Source: Cristatella mucedo (Eukaryota; Bryozoa; Phylactolaemata; Cristatellidae). Taken from it: DNA of 64,000 bases. The notes beneath the pieces are model-generated. The model was not told the origin of the DNA and made no database searches. It saw only the letters and a list, made by a program, of their open reading frames with translations. Every line of letters starts with the position of its first letter. Position 1 is the stretch's first letter. Shown in pieces: positions 1 through 52,904 of the stretch. Both the position numbers and the translations under genes were made by a program. Location of the stretch: the NCBI GenBank assembly GCA_009760855.2, contig WPIO01000022.1:611001-675000 (forward strand), given 5' to 3'.

Positions 1-319
1 GGACCAGTTTCCAGAGAGGCTAATTCATTATTTATTATAAAAGGGGTAAATCATATTTTTCGAGTTGTAGAGGATATGAACTCTTTTTTAGACAGGTCTA
101 CAGAGGTCTGAGGTGCAGAGGCAAGCCTTAGGCAAGTAGCTTGCTCTTCAAATTAGGGTGTACATTTCTTTTTAGACGGATTACAGGCAGTGTACCTTCT
201 GAAAAGACTGCAAGTTCTCAAAAATAAGAAAATAATAACTGTGTGGAGAGGCTCAAAAACTTTACCGGTGAAAAGTGTGCCTTCGGAGCACTGCTTCTGG
301 CTGTTTCTTCAGAGGGAGA
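1..319. other. Left-edge intergenic or intronic repeat, unassigned
   Basis: No exon was found here on either strand. The stretch around 150-200 (CATTTCTTTTTAG ... TTTACAGGC-like) resembles 3668-3715, so both probably belong to one uncharacterised interspersed repeat. Confidence 0.4.
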
Positions 320-800
320 TTACCAATAGTAATAACTATAATAGTAATATATTTGTATAGTGCCCTCAGAGAACTCAATATCTTTCTAGGCACTTTACAT
401 ATGCTGCAAAGGAAGCATGATCGAATGGTTAGTGGTAGCATGCTCAATGATAACAATCATAACATGGTTAGAGGTGACATGGTGACAAAGGGTCAGCAAG
501 CAAACATGGCTAGTGGCAGCATGCACAGTGTCAGCATGCATAAGCACACAAAGGACGAATTACATGAACCCACTAAATGCTGTGATAAATAGATGCGTTT
601 TGAGCTTCTTTTTAAATGTCGTCAAGTTAGGGGATGTCGTGATGTCACGCAGAAGTGAGTTCCAGGCTTCGGGATCATACGAAATAAAGGCTTGGTCTTC
701 GAAGGATTTGAGGTTCGTACGAGGTATAGGTAAACGATTAGATATGGCAAAACAAGTGATTCCAGGGAGGAGACTACATGGCTTTAGGATTTGGTGAAAA
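320..800 (-). mobile_element. LINE family A 3' fragment
   Basis: Read on the minus strand, this gives the RT C-terminal tail (WNSL..., LTTFKKKLKTHLF), then the family 3' end GCCTAGAAAGATATTGAGTT and a TAT/ATT-rich tail. It is 5' truncated and carries stops. Confidence 0.85.
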
Positions 801-1532
801 CAATTATTGAATGTGAATAATTTACGTGGTGGCGATTGAAGTTTGCGGACGTTGCAGATTCAACGTCTGCCTAGAAGAAGGCAATTACTTTCTTCGTTTT
901 CTAAACGGGGCTGATAGAAAGGCTGCTAGTGTGGCAAACCTTTGGGGCCAAAAACCAGCTTCCAGAGGGGAAACAATTTCTTCAAGGGGATGGTCATATT
1001 TTTATTTATTACTTATACATCATACTACATTTTATTACTTATTGTATATAGTTCCTCGACCAGCAGAATGCCTTAGATGAGGACTTCTGTGGATTCGTGG
1101 ATCGTCTCTATGCAGGCTTGCTACTACAGCTGCGGGTGCACGACGAGTCGTTGACTGCTTTTCCAACGACGGCTGGCATCCGACAGGGCGACCCTCTCTT
1201 GCCGATCCTATTTGATCTGGCGACAGAGCCGGTCATCAGGATCTCGGCAGCACCCCGGGGTCCAGCTTCAGCTGGGCGATGCTGCTCTGTCTGTTTGCTC
1301 CCTGGCTGACGACCTCACTTTGTTCTCGGGCACGGCCACCGGCCTGCAGGCCCTGGTGTGGGCTGCCGAGCAGGCCGTCCAGACGCTGGGCATGCAGTTC
1401 AGGCCGGAAGAGTGCTGCTTGGTCAACTGCCGAGGCATGAAGGCCATGCCTGCTTCCATCTTTCCTGCTGCCGACTATCGCACATCCTTTTCAGCGGTCC
1501 TGAGCTGCTACTTCGATGCTACTCACTACCTC

Positions 1533-1735
1533 AACTGCTCTCGTGACTCTGCTATGCTTCCCACTTTCTCTTTGTTGCGTGAGACGAAGTCTGTTAGCTA
1601 CCGAATGCGCACCGAAAGCCGCATAGGCTCTGAGTGTGCTATATAAAACTCTCCTAACAGTAACACCCACACAGTCTGTATGACTTTGTGGAGTTACAGA
1701 AGGAGATACATTACATTACGTTACATCTCCTGGCT
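1533..1735 (+). mobile_element. LINE family B 3' end inserted in R2-like element
   Basis: This segment matches 56035-56243 closely and 32620-32800 in reverse. It includes GCGTGAGACGAAGTCTGTT and AACACCCACA...GGAGTTACAG and ends in ACATTACATTACG. It splits the RT reading frame of the surrounding R2-like element. Confidence 0.8.
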
Positions 1736-2631
1736 TGGCCGACAGATTCCTGAGCTGCCGGAGAATGAGTCCATGACCTAGCTCGGAGCCCCGCATGGTC
1801 TCGGGCAGTCTAGGGCCAAGATTGAGCAGGCTTGTTCATCTCTTGATAGGGACCTTTGCTTACTGCAGGCAAGCCTTCTCGCCCCCTGGCAAAAGCCTTG
1901 CGGACCTCCCTTCCGCCACGACTCGATTACCTGTGTCGTTCGCGGCTGGTGCCTAAGGCTGCTCTGTTGCCGGCCGAGAGGACTCTTGCAAAGCTCTGCC
2001 GGTCCCTGTGCGGCTTGCCACACTTCAGCTGGACACACATCCCATTTGCACAGCACTCAGCTGGAGGCCTCGGTCTCGTAAGCTTCGCGACCAACTCGGC
2101 GATCCTCCGAGTCGCTCAGGGCCTGCCATGTGTTGTGCTTCCCTGACGCATGCATGTGACGTGTCTCACATCACCGCCTCGACCAGGCCTTTGACTGCGT
2201 GGGCAGCATGCCTTTGTCTGATGAGGAGCGCTCACGGTGCCTGAGCCCAGCCACATTTGGCCGTGGAAATAGGGTTGGCCCAGCTTTGCTGTGAGCGAAT
2301 GCCCGCCGATGCCTTAAGCATCTCTCCTGTCGCATCTCGCTGGCCGGCTCGGATGTCCTGGTGGTCCCAACCGACCCAGGACGAGGTGGAGCACTCGTTT
2401 GTGCCGAGTGTTGCCATATCAAAACTGCAAGAGTTCACCAAGTTGGCTGAAGGCCAGGCTTGGGTGGCCCAGCTCAGGGCAGGCTCAGCCGTTGCCTGGC
2501 CACTGACAGGTTCGCGACCCACAGCCACTTTAAGACCACACACGGGTCTCGGCCTGTCGTTCCGGGTCTGGCGGTTCGTTCACCGTGCTCGCCTGGACAT
2601 GCTGCCGGTGGGCATCGCTAGTTGGCGAGCT

Positions 2632-2797
2632 GTGATGGCAGCAATAGGTAAGGCGGTTGCTTTTCACCACCTCGGTCCGAGGTTGTGGGTTCGCATCCTG
2701 AAGTGGGTGATTCTTTATAGCCACTGCAAGTGGTGGTGATAGCCATAAAGGCTCTTCTGTTGCTATACAAAAAAAGCTGTTAAATCAGCTAGTATTT
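2632..2797 (+). mobile_element. tRNA-derived SINE, family C
   Basis: It has an internal A-box-like start (GATGGCAGCAATAGG), a B-box variant GGTTCGCATCC at about 2688, and a body containing GTGGTGGTGATAGCCATAAA. The same sequence recurs in reverse at 27255-27435, with a perfect B box GGTTCGAATCC, and in truncated form at 31500-31612. Confidence 0.75.
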
Positions 2798-3443
2798 TTT
2801 AGGAGCCGGTCATACTCCGGAACGGCCACCAACTGCCACCTTTGCTGCACTGAGACTGAGACCGTCTGCCACGTCCTAAGCCACAGCCGACCGATGCTGC
2901 AAGCAACAACGGCTTGCCACAACCTGGTTCTGGGTCGCCTAATCGGGGCTTTCCCGGCCACTGCTCTCTCCTGCCACTCGGCAGGTCTCGCCTTTTTGCT
3001 CGCCTGGGGTCCGGATCTCAAGCTGGCCCTGGTTATCGACAACGGCACTGATGGGGTTGTAGTTGACGTAAAGGTGCGGTTTGACGGTGGTAAAAATGCC
3101 CTGGTGGTGGCCCAGAAAAAGGTTGATAAGTAAGAGACCATAGCCCGGACTTTTCTGACCACTGGCTACCGGTTGGCAGTGGTGGCTCTTTGTGGTCGGT
3201 TATCTGTGTGGCTGGTGGCCGGATAATGAAGCCTGCCTGACAGACCTCGGCATTTCTCGCAAGGGACAGCGGCATTGCGGTGGCTGTGCGTCTCCGACGC
3301 CATTTCCGGTTCGGAAACCCGTGTGGTGGCCCCTGTTCCTGAACCGGGAGGCGAGGGTAGCATCCCCCTCCCCCCACCCCAGGCCCCGGCAGGATAGGGG
3401 TCCTCTGGCTAAGGTACAATAGTTTGTTAAAATAGTTAAAATA

Positions 3444-4326
<883 letters not shown>

Positions 4327-4334
4327 GCAGTACC

Positions 4335-4643
4335 CAGTGGCGGAACCAAGGGTCAGGGTGGCATTTGCCACCCTGACCCCTACAGTGGGGCAGCAAGCAA
4401 GGCCGCCCCTTAGCCATACGCCCTGCAATCGTCACCAACGAAGAAATTATGCTGTAACTCAACTACAACAAGTCAATGAGTAAACACCGAGTCCTCGTCG
4501 AGTAAACACCACGGTTTTGCGCTAAAACTTTTCATAAATTGCCAGTCTAGCCTTGCTTGCTTGAAAATCTAGCGGGTCTTGCCACCTACATAGAAAAGTT
4601 TGCACGTCTTCCCCTAGATGAAAAAACCTTGGCTCCACCACTG
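4335..4643. mobile_element. hAT-like MITE, about 309 bp
   Basis: The ends are inverted repeats (CAGTGGCGGAACCAAGG and CCTTGGCTCCACCACTG). They are flanked by 8-bp direct repeats gcagtacc (4327-4334) and gcagtgcc (4644-4651), matching at seven of eight bases. An 8-bp target duplication is typical of hAT elements. No transposase is present. Confidence 0.75.
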
Positions 4644-5076
4644 GCAGTGCCCGTGAGTGCGCTACAGCCATGGGTAATACAAGAGGCAGAATGAGAATAA
4701 ATCACAACTTTCACTTCATCAATCATTTAAATTTGGGATTTGTGCTGCACAGATGCAAGTCTACTACAGCAAATGAAGACATCTAGAGAATCCGATGGTA
4801 AAACATAATGGTTAATATCGGCAAAGTATCGGATATGCTAGGTAATGAATACGGTGGCTCCCACTACACTCCCACGTTACAGTTAGGAGGCACTACCGAC
4901 CTGAAAATCTCAACACAGTGGATTGCACAAAGGTGTGGTACGAGTAGATGCACCATTCGGGTCACACACAATTGGGAGTGTGTGACAGACTCGAGGGAGC
5001 TTGATTATGCTAATTAAGGGAGGCATAGCAAGTAAAAACATTCGAGTAATCTTGATAAACACTGTAATAGACTTAC

Positions 5077-45991
<40,915 letters not shown>

Positions 45992-46080
45992 GTTGGCTTT
46001 ATATAGGCCTTGACACCTACAGTGAAAAGTGTCAGGCATATCTAGGAACAAGAACAGAGCTGGGGTAGCCAAAACAATAG

Positions 46081-46665
46081 TTAATAATAATAATAATAAT
46101 AATAATGTACTTGATAAAGCGCCCTCAGAGAACTTTATCTCTTTCTAGGCGCTTTACATTTGCTGCAAAGGGAAATGCAATTGAATGGTAAGTAAAATCA
46201 TGCTTGAAAAACAAACAAGATGAATAACATGGTTAGGGGGTGACATGCACAGGGTCGGCTAGCAAATGTGGTTAGTGGCAGCATGCACAGTGTCAGCACG
46301 CATAACTACATGAAGGACGAATCACAGGGACCCACTAAATGCTGTCCTAAATAGATGTGTTTTTAAGTTCCTTTTAAATGTGGTCAGGTCAGGGGATGTT
46401 CTGACGCAGGTCGGGAGGAAGTTCCAGGCTTTGGGAGCATACGAACTAAATGCTAAATGCTAAATGCACGGTCTCCATAGTTGGATGACAGATGTGGACC
46501 AAGCCGAAAGTCGCCAAGGTGTAAAGGATTTTGAGTGCACCTGGCTGTCTCTAGGGACGCTAAAATGATTGTTAAGACCCCCAGCAATCACACAGAAACA
46601 TTGTGGTGAGCAAGTCCATAAACAAAGCATGCACACTTGCTGATTGCTACAGACTCCTTTCAACT
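46081..46665 (-). mobile_element. LINE family A 3' fragment
   Basis: It starts at (AAT)n with GCCCTCAGAGAACTTTATCT and runs on the minus strand through the 3' UTR to the WNFLPTCVRTSPDLTTF region. It lies about 90 bp upstream of the RB1CC1 start codon. Confidence 0.85.
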
Positions 46666-46679
46666 ATGTAAAACTGCAA

Positions 46680-46790
46680 AAATTCGGGCTTGCTTAGACA
46701 GGGATATTGCATCCAAGTTGCTCAATGCATCTCCGACACCTGTCTCGACTTCTGAAACTCACTACTCGGGTGATCTGGCCTGTGCAACAG
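46680..46790 (+). mobile_element. Small LINE A scrap
   Basis: KIRACLDRDIASKLLNA-like and CLDF.NSLL text read across a frameshift matches the RT C-terminal block. Confidence 0.5.
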
Positions 46791-46799
46791 TAATAATGC

Positions 46800-47990
46800 T
46801 AATGCAGTAATACTGTAATACCAGCCAACCCAGCCACCATTTCGAAAACAATGTGTCAGCTAATACCATGAAGTCAGAATTAAGTCTTGAGGTAACTTAG
46901 CTTTGCTAATCCCCAATGACCAGTTAGTGAAGATAAAAGCAATGAAGTAATACTGTGCAAAGCAGTAATGCTGAGTAATTTCACTCTTCTACAGTGTTAA
47001 AAGTAAAGAGATAATCCCATATAAGCAGCCATTCAGAGTGGTGTCTGCTTTTGCAATATGCTGGACAAAAATTCGAAGAGCACTTAGTGTAGGCCCATCA
47101 ACGACAGGCACTGACAGCAAAACTGTTCTGATCAACTATTCCTCACATTCCACCAAAATGAATTCGTATCAGCTTATTCATATAAGCAAGCAAAGCAGGC
47201 GGGAACAACCTTGAACAAGTCAAAATTGTAGTACAGTGTACCCATGTAGAAGGCAGTCTAAAAGCGAGCAATGCTGTCACCTCTAGATGGAGGTGGCATG
47301 GCCATGGACCGAGTGGTGCTTTTCCTTGGTGGGAAACACTTGTCGACATAGGCATTGTAAAGACATAAAAAGAGCAAGAAATACTAAGCCTAGACTTGAG
47401 AAGGCCGCAACAAAATCAGGACTCACTGCCCACTGCTTGGCAAGAGAATATTTTTGTCGGTCGTATCATGGTATATTGTATGACGGTATATCATGGCTGG
47501 TCATACTGTATCTATTTTACCTAAGGCCAAGTCTAAATGCTATGGAGAAGTAGTAGAATCAGAGCTTAATAGCTCAAAATGTGAGTGCTCACTATTGACC
47601 ATTTGACTGTTCCCAACCAAGCATACTGTCCAGTGATCCCAATGGTGAACTAGCAGTGTTTCTCCAAATTCTTCTAAAGCAGTTGTAAGATAGGACGAGA
47701 ATAGGAACTCTGTCTCCTCACTGCAAACCCTACAGGACTGCAACAAATCATCGCACATCTCTTCTCTCATCTTCTTCATGCCTATCTCTACTATATATCG
47801 CTAAACTTGTCTCACAGCCTTAAAATACCACAAGTCCTCAAGATCCTAGCCAATGATTCCCCTCGGGAGTTGCATTAACGGGGTGCCGCCGACCCTAGAA
47901 ACTATTAAAAATATATTTCTGGTTATCAGTAAAATCCCTTAAATTCTGGAAACAGCTACTGTAAGCCGCTCATTGAAACGACTGCAATAG
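46800..47990. other. Stretch without recognisable gene
   Basis: Only chance-sized ORFs occur; the largest is 88 codons at 47287-47553 on the plus strand, with no recognisable motif. Confidence 0.45.
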
Positions 47991-48446
47991 ATTAAGAGCA
48001 CGAATGTAACTTTCCTTTAGCCTCCCTTCTGCCACTCTTATCCAATACATTTGAACGAGTACTGACCCAGCAACTAACTCAACGATCGCATCAATTCATC
48101 AAATCTGGCTAGCAATTTCCAATCGGGATCTCGAGCTAAGCATTCAATGGAAACTGCTCTACTTCGGGATTACAGCGACCGTCTGAACAATGCTGATCAG
48201 GGTAGAGTCTCTCTACTGGTACTTCGGGATATATCAGCAGCATTTAATACTACTGACTACCAGATCCTACTGGAGCACCTCTCTAAACGCCTTGGTATTA
48301 CTGGCAGTGCTAAACTGGGTTACGTCCTACCTCAATTTAAGATGTCAGAGTGTAGAGGCAAACAGCTATCGGTCATCTAGCGAACACTTAAAGCACAGGG
48401 TATTTCAGGGTTTAGTCTTAGGCACTCTTCTTTTAACTTATCTATA

Positions 48447-48448
<2 letters not shown>

Positions 48449-48512
<64 letters not shown>
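48449..48512. repeat. (CT)n microsatellite inside LINE RT frame
   Basis: This uninterrupted CT run sits exactly where other copies have a short CTCTCTC in the RT coding sequence. The frame stays open through it as Leu-Ser repeats. Confidence 0.95.
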
Positions 48513-48514
<2 letters not shown>

Positions 48515-48632
48515 CTGATGCTATTGCCAAATACAATGTTGGCTTTCATTTCTACAATGACGATACCCATCTCTACCTATCATTCGACCATTCTAAGCCT
48601 TGCTCCTCATCCGACTCACTTCTCGCAGTGCT

Positions 48633-48784
48633 GGTTTGACCTATTGGTTAAGGTACTCGCCTCTACAAAGGTCAATGTGAATGTATTTGATGACCGAAGC
48701 CGTGGGCTAGAACCCCATGGCATATGTGAAGCGCCTGAATGGAGATTAAAGTCTGTTATGGTGCTATACAAATGAATTTTACAC
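48633..48784 (+). mobile_element. tRNA-derived SINE, family D
   Basis: GGTTAAGGTACTCGCC, GTGGGCTAGAACCCC, GGCATATGTGAAGCGCCTGA, TGGAGATTAAAGTCTGTTAT. It has a short insertion in the variable region relative to other copies. Confidence 0.8.
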
Positions 48785-48826
48785 ATGCTCGCACGAGTGC
48801 ATAAACATACATGCACATACACACAA

Positions 48827-48827
<1 letters not shown>

Positions 48828-48904
<77 letters not shown>
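48828..48904. repeat. (CA)n-(TA)n microsatellite
   Basis: About 53 bases of CA followed by 24 bases of AT, directly after the SINE. Confidence 0.96.
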
Positions 48905-49869
48905 TGCTGCTTTTATCGACGACACTTGTGTTTAGATGGCCATGCATTTATTGAAGCTTAACGATGACAATACAAATCTAATAGTTAATAAGCAAACCTT
49001 GTGCACCCGAAAGTCGGAAGACAGAATCTGTAATACTGATTCAAATGGAATCCCTCGCGAGACTTCCACCCGTGATCGAGGCATGCTATTCCAAAACGAC
49101 TTTGTCCTCAGCTGGACACATTTCCTCCACTATAAAGTCAGCCTACTTTCGGCAAAGGAACATCACCAAAATCAGGGCCTGCTTAGACAAGAGTACGACA
49201 GCAACACTAGTCGATGCGTTTGTGACATTCTGCCATCATGAATATTGCAATTCCCTTTATTCAGAACTCCTGGCTTTTGCATTGATTCGACTGCAGCTGG
49301 TGTAAAACTCGGCAGTTTGCCTGGCCTGTCGTCAATGGCTTAGCTGCCACATCATACCACTTCTGTTTGAGCTTCACTGGCTCATCGTCAGCATAGAATC
49401 GATTTCAAGATCGTCAGTTTGGCTTACAAGACACTTCACAAGCTTGAAGCAGACTGTCTATCCGACCTCATTGCTCCTCCATCATGCCCTTGGAACAGCT
49501 GCTCCTTAACCTCTCATCTAACAAGTTGGAAATCTTTTGGTGATCGAGTCTTCAGCTCGTATGCATCCATCGGAAAGCTAGAATTCATTTCCGGGTATGG
49601 TCACCGCTTGCAATGACCCGGCATCAATGAAATCTCAGTTCAAGATCCACCTGTTCCGGTCGGCATTTCCTTGGCTCAGTGAACTTGCCATGTCTTTTCT
49701 TTGGTTGGATGTGCTTTGTGTGCATATCTGTGCATGTCGATTAAGTCAAGGTCACTAGCCTGAGTCTAACTAACCGGTGGCCATGAGTGTCTTTATGTTT
49801 GCATTAGCATGCTGTCCAAAGAATGATACTTATTGCTTTTACATGCTTGATGACATGCATGGCACTAAC

Positions 49870-50010
49870 CCTTAGTTGGTTAAAGTGCTCGCCCCGACCA
49901 AAGTCTGGCCGAGGTCACGGGGTCGAGGCCCGTGGCATATGAGAAGTGCCTGAATAGAGATTAAGTTATCTTAGGGCACTATACAAATAGATTATAGTTA
50001 TTTACATTTA
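49870..50010 (+). mobile_element. tRNA-derived SINE, family D
   Basis: TTGGTTAAAGTGCTCGCCCC, GGGGTCGAGGCCC, GGCATATGAGAAGTGCCTGA, AGAGATTAAGTTATCTTAGG. It is inserted just before the tail of the surrounding LINE A copy. Confidence 0.82.
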
Positions 50011-50099
50011 TTATCTTGCAATAAATTGTAAAGTGCATTAAGTTCTCTTAAAGTGCTTTACAAACGACCTACCATTACTGCTTATATTATATGATGCAA

Positions 50100-50900
50100 C
50101 CACTCTGACCTTTGCAGGTAAAGCTTTAGTCAATATATCATTGACACGAGTCACTTCTTTGAAGAGGCGAGCCCTTTAGTAAAGATAGTTGCTGGCCGAC
50201 TCAAATGTGCTATCAAAGATAGAACACATATGCAACTATCATTAACTGTCATAGGGCACCTACATGTGGCATTTATAGCTTTATTATTTCCTGCCACAAT
50301 CTGGCCCTACCACTAGCAGACCCAAATCTCATAACCCTACCACACCACGGACCTGTCCGTGATTTTGTAGCTAGCGAGCAGCAATGCAAACAAGCCGAGC
50401 GAGCCCTCTTCCAACCCCAAGCTTCATCTCCTCAAATATAAATAGTGACAGCCCAGTCATAGAACCCACATCCATTTTAATCAAGTCTGTTAACTAGTTG
50501 TCATTTCAACTAATGGTCTCTTTGACTTGAGCCAGAAAAGCTAGCGATCACCTTTCCTATTATAATTGTGATCGTTATGCACCGACTACAGTGAGCATTA
50601 AAGGTGGCACTTTCACATTTACATTGGCGACAAAAACTGCTAGCGTTGCACAGAACTTAAATTAGCGACCAACTGCAGTTAAACAGAGGAAAGCCGTGGT
50701 GTGACCATTTTTGCAGCTGGATTTGCATAACCTATGCAGACCAGATGCCCCCTTTTAGGATATGAAGAGACACCTGAGCTTATGCTAGTCAGAAAGCACT
50801 CGTGCTTCTATTGCAGGAGCACCAGACACTTCGTGGCTTCAGAATTTTTGTGTCCAAACATACAGAATCGCATAGCTGCACTCGCCTATAAAGTGCCCTA
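50100..50900. other. Stretch without recognisable gene
   Basis: No ORF, repeat family or RNA gene could be supported here. Confidence 0.45.
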
Positions 50901-50930
50901 ACAGTTGCACACTGTAAAATGCTCTCTCAT

Positions 50931-51401
50931 TCAGGCAGTTTTGTCATTAAGGAAAGAAGTAAATAATTCTGAGCCAAGCCATAAAATATGAGCCATAAAA
51001 TCGCTCCGTAACTCGGGTAAGTAAGGAACGATTCGCGTCAGCAGCGCTCGGTCAACCAGGGGCGACCACGAGTATCCAGCCACAAAGTGAGAGCATTCCA
51101 GTAGCAGCGCCTCCGGCCGCCGCGAGCCGACGCGGGGAGAAGGAGCGCGCGGTGCGCGGGCGGCTGCACATTCGAGGACGAGGTCGAGCCGATTTCGAGC
51201 GGAGCGCCTCGGGCGCAACGCCAAGAGCTGCATGCAGCTGCCGCGGGCCAAAGCCAGCAGCAGCATCCCATAAATGACGAACATCATATCGAATACACGA
51301 GACCCGAACGAGCCGAAATGGGAGTGGATGCTGATCAACACGACCCGATGAAAACCCGCTAGAGAACAAGACCAACGTTGCAGCTGCATGCTAGCGCGCA
51401 C
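50931..51401 (-). other. Unrecognised 156-codon ORF in CpG-rich DNA
   Basis: The frame contains an internal Met followed by a hydrophobic stretch (MMFVIYGMLLLALARGS) that could be a signal peptide, then an Arg/Ala-rich segment and a hydrophobic end. Two other frames are also long here, which is expected for GC-rich DNA, so coding status is doubtful. I recognise no family. Confidence 0.25.
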
Positions 51402-52820
51402 GTTTGGCGACGGTTTCGCTCAGGCCCGTATCCGCAAAGGGCACTTGCAACCGCATACCGAAGCACAGCTTAGCGCTTAAGCGGCAAGACGACATCGATA
51501 TCCTCTGTATTCCTGTCAATAAGGCATGCAGTCTGTCCACTTACCTAACAGAACAATTTATCCTAGCCGTAGAACATAAACAGGTTCAGTTCGACCCGCG
51601 GCGGTACTTAATAACAACACAGAATCGCCTTCTGAAACTCCGGCCCCAAAGAGCTCGCTCGGGTCAGGTCCGAGGGGCGGCGTTTAGGGTCCGACCCTCT
51701 CTTTGAGCACGCTCGTCATTTGCATGCATTATATTTCCTTCCCTCTAACTATTTCCTGAGCTTTAGTGACTATGCACCTTCATTTGGCCAGAGATACGAC
51801 GAGTAACCACTTCGAAGACCCAAGTCCGACTCGGTAGTCGGCCATTCCTGTGTGGGCGTGGCAACGCCCGCTGTGCTGTTTCGCTCAGACGGACTCGCAC
51901 CACTCCGCCTGGCCAACAGGCGCGCTGAGTACCGCCTCGTTAGGCGCTGCAGTTGGACAGTAACCGCTGACAAAGCTGTATTTCATTGCAACTGGTCAGC
52001 TGCGGTCGCACGACCCGCTAGTCCTGCAGCAACGAACTTAATGCCCGTGCGTCGGCCTGTACGTACACTATCCATTCGCTCTCTCCCTTTCCTCTTACTC
52101 TTGTATCTAATGGTACTCCAAAGCTAATTCCGCGAAGGCTACTACATCGTATGTACGTATGTACGCTCGCTCGCTTGTGTAGCTTGCATACGATACAATA
52201 CAGCCGTCGTTACCCCAGTACCCAACTCGCTTGTGAGGGGCTTCATCCTTCGTCGCGCCGTCATCGCGCACCCGAGTCCCGACAAAATTGAAGTCTAACT
52301 ACGAGGGCAAAATTTGTATATAAACTAGTCGAATCGTTGGCTTTATTTCGATAGCGACAGTGTCGGCGCCTGAGCGAGCGCGCATCGTCGGAGCAGCTCG
52401 AGCGCCACGCCCCATTTCCCAGAGCGCTCTTCGCGGGGATCGGCTCGCGCGCGCGCCCCACGCGAATGCGCCGAGCCTCGAGCTGGCCGCCAGCGCGGGC
52501 CAACTAGTTGTCGCGCGGGTCGAGTGACCCTGACCGTCGCTAGCTCTTCACTTTCCGCCGGTGCGTGCGGACGCTATCCTCTACCCTCTACTTCGGTCCA
52601 ACCGACGAACGCCAGCGACTACCCTACAGCCGTGTAGCGTCTCTCGCTATGCTCGTGGAAATGAGCGTCGTAATTCGGCTCCTACCAGGTGGGGTGGGGG
52701 CACTTCGTCCATAATCACAAGGCGTTGCATAATTTAGCTCCTACCAGTTGAGGGCACACGTTCGTGGCGCCGCACACGCGGGCGCTCTACGCGCGGCCTT
52801 ACACAATGCAGGTCCGAGGG
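51000..52820. promoter_or_regulatory. CpG-rich patch, possible promoter island
   Basis: CpG and GC content rise clearly above the surrounding DNA, most of all at 51100-51260 and 52370-52520, with no repeat family explaining it. It lies about 5-7 kb upstream of RB1CC1 exon 1, so it could hold that gene's promoter and 5' UTR exon, or the start of an unseen gene. This is inference from composition only. Confidence 0.35.
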
Positions 52821-52904
52821 GGTGAATTGGAGCTGCTCAGCGAAGAAATAAGGGGTCATGTCGATCTTTTAGAGTTGAACCAGTGACCTTCGATGACGTT
52901 AGCC

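Larger units (their letters stand above)
1080..3165 (+). mobile_element. R2/NeSL-type LINE with restriction-like endonuclease, decayed
   Basis: Reverse transcriptase motifs are visible across frames: AGIRQGDPL near 1171 and LADDLTLFS near 1305 (the usual YADD region, with Y changed to L). A GGLGL motif lies near 2062. After the insert at 2632 comes a zinc-knuckle-like CHLCCTETETVCH near 2840 and a DLKLALVIDNGTDGVVVDVK stretch near 3020, which is the PD...D core of the restriction-like endonuclease used by the R2/NeSL group. Multiple frameshifts and two nested insertions (1533-1735 and 2632-2797) show that it is dead. The element probably continues to about 3420, where SDAISGSE matches the family C-terminus. 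Confidence 0.8.
48000..50095 (+). mobile_element. LINE family A copy with nested SINE and microsatellites
   Basis: RT pieces are SNFQSGSRAKHSMETALL, VLRDISAAFNTTDYQILLEH, FQGLVLGTLLLTYLYF, then a (CT)n run in frame, then YNVGFHFYNDDTHLYLSFDH (YADD changed to YNDD). A family D SINE (48633-48784) and CA/TA microsatellites follow. The C-terminal region resumes at 48930 and ends with a diverged 3' tail near 50090. Confidence 0.82.
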
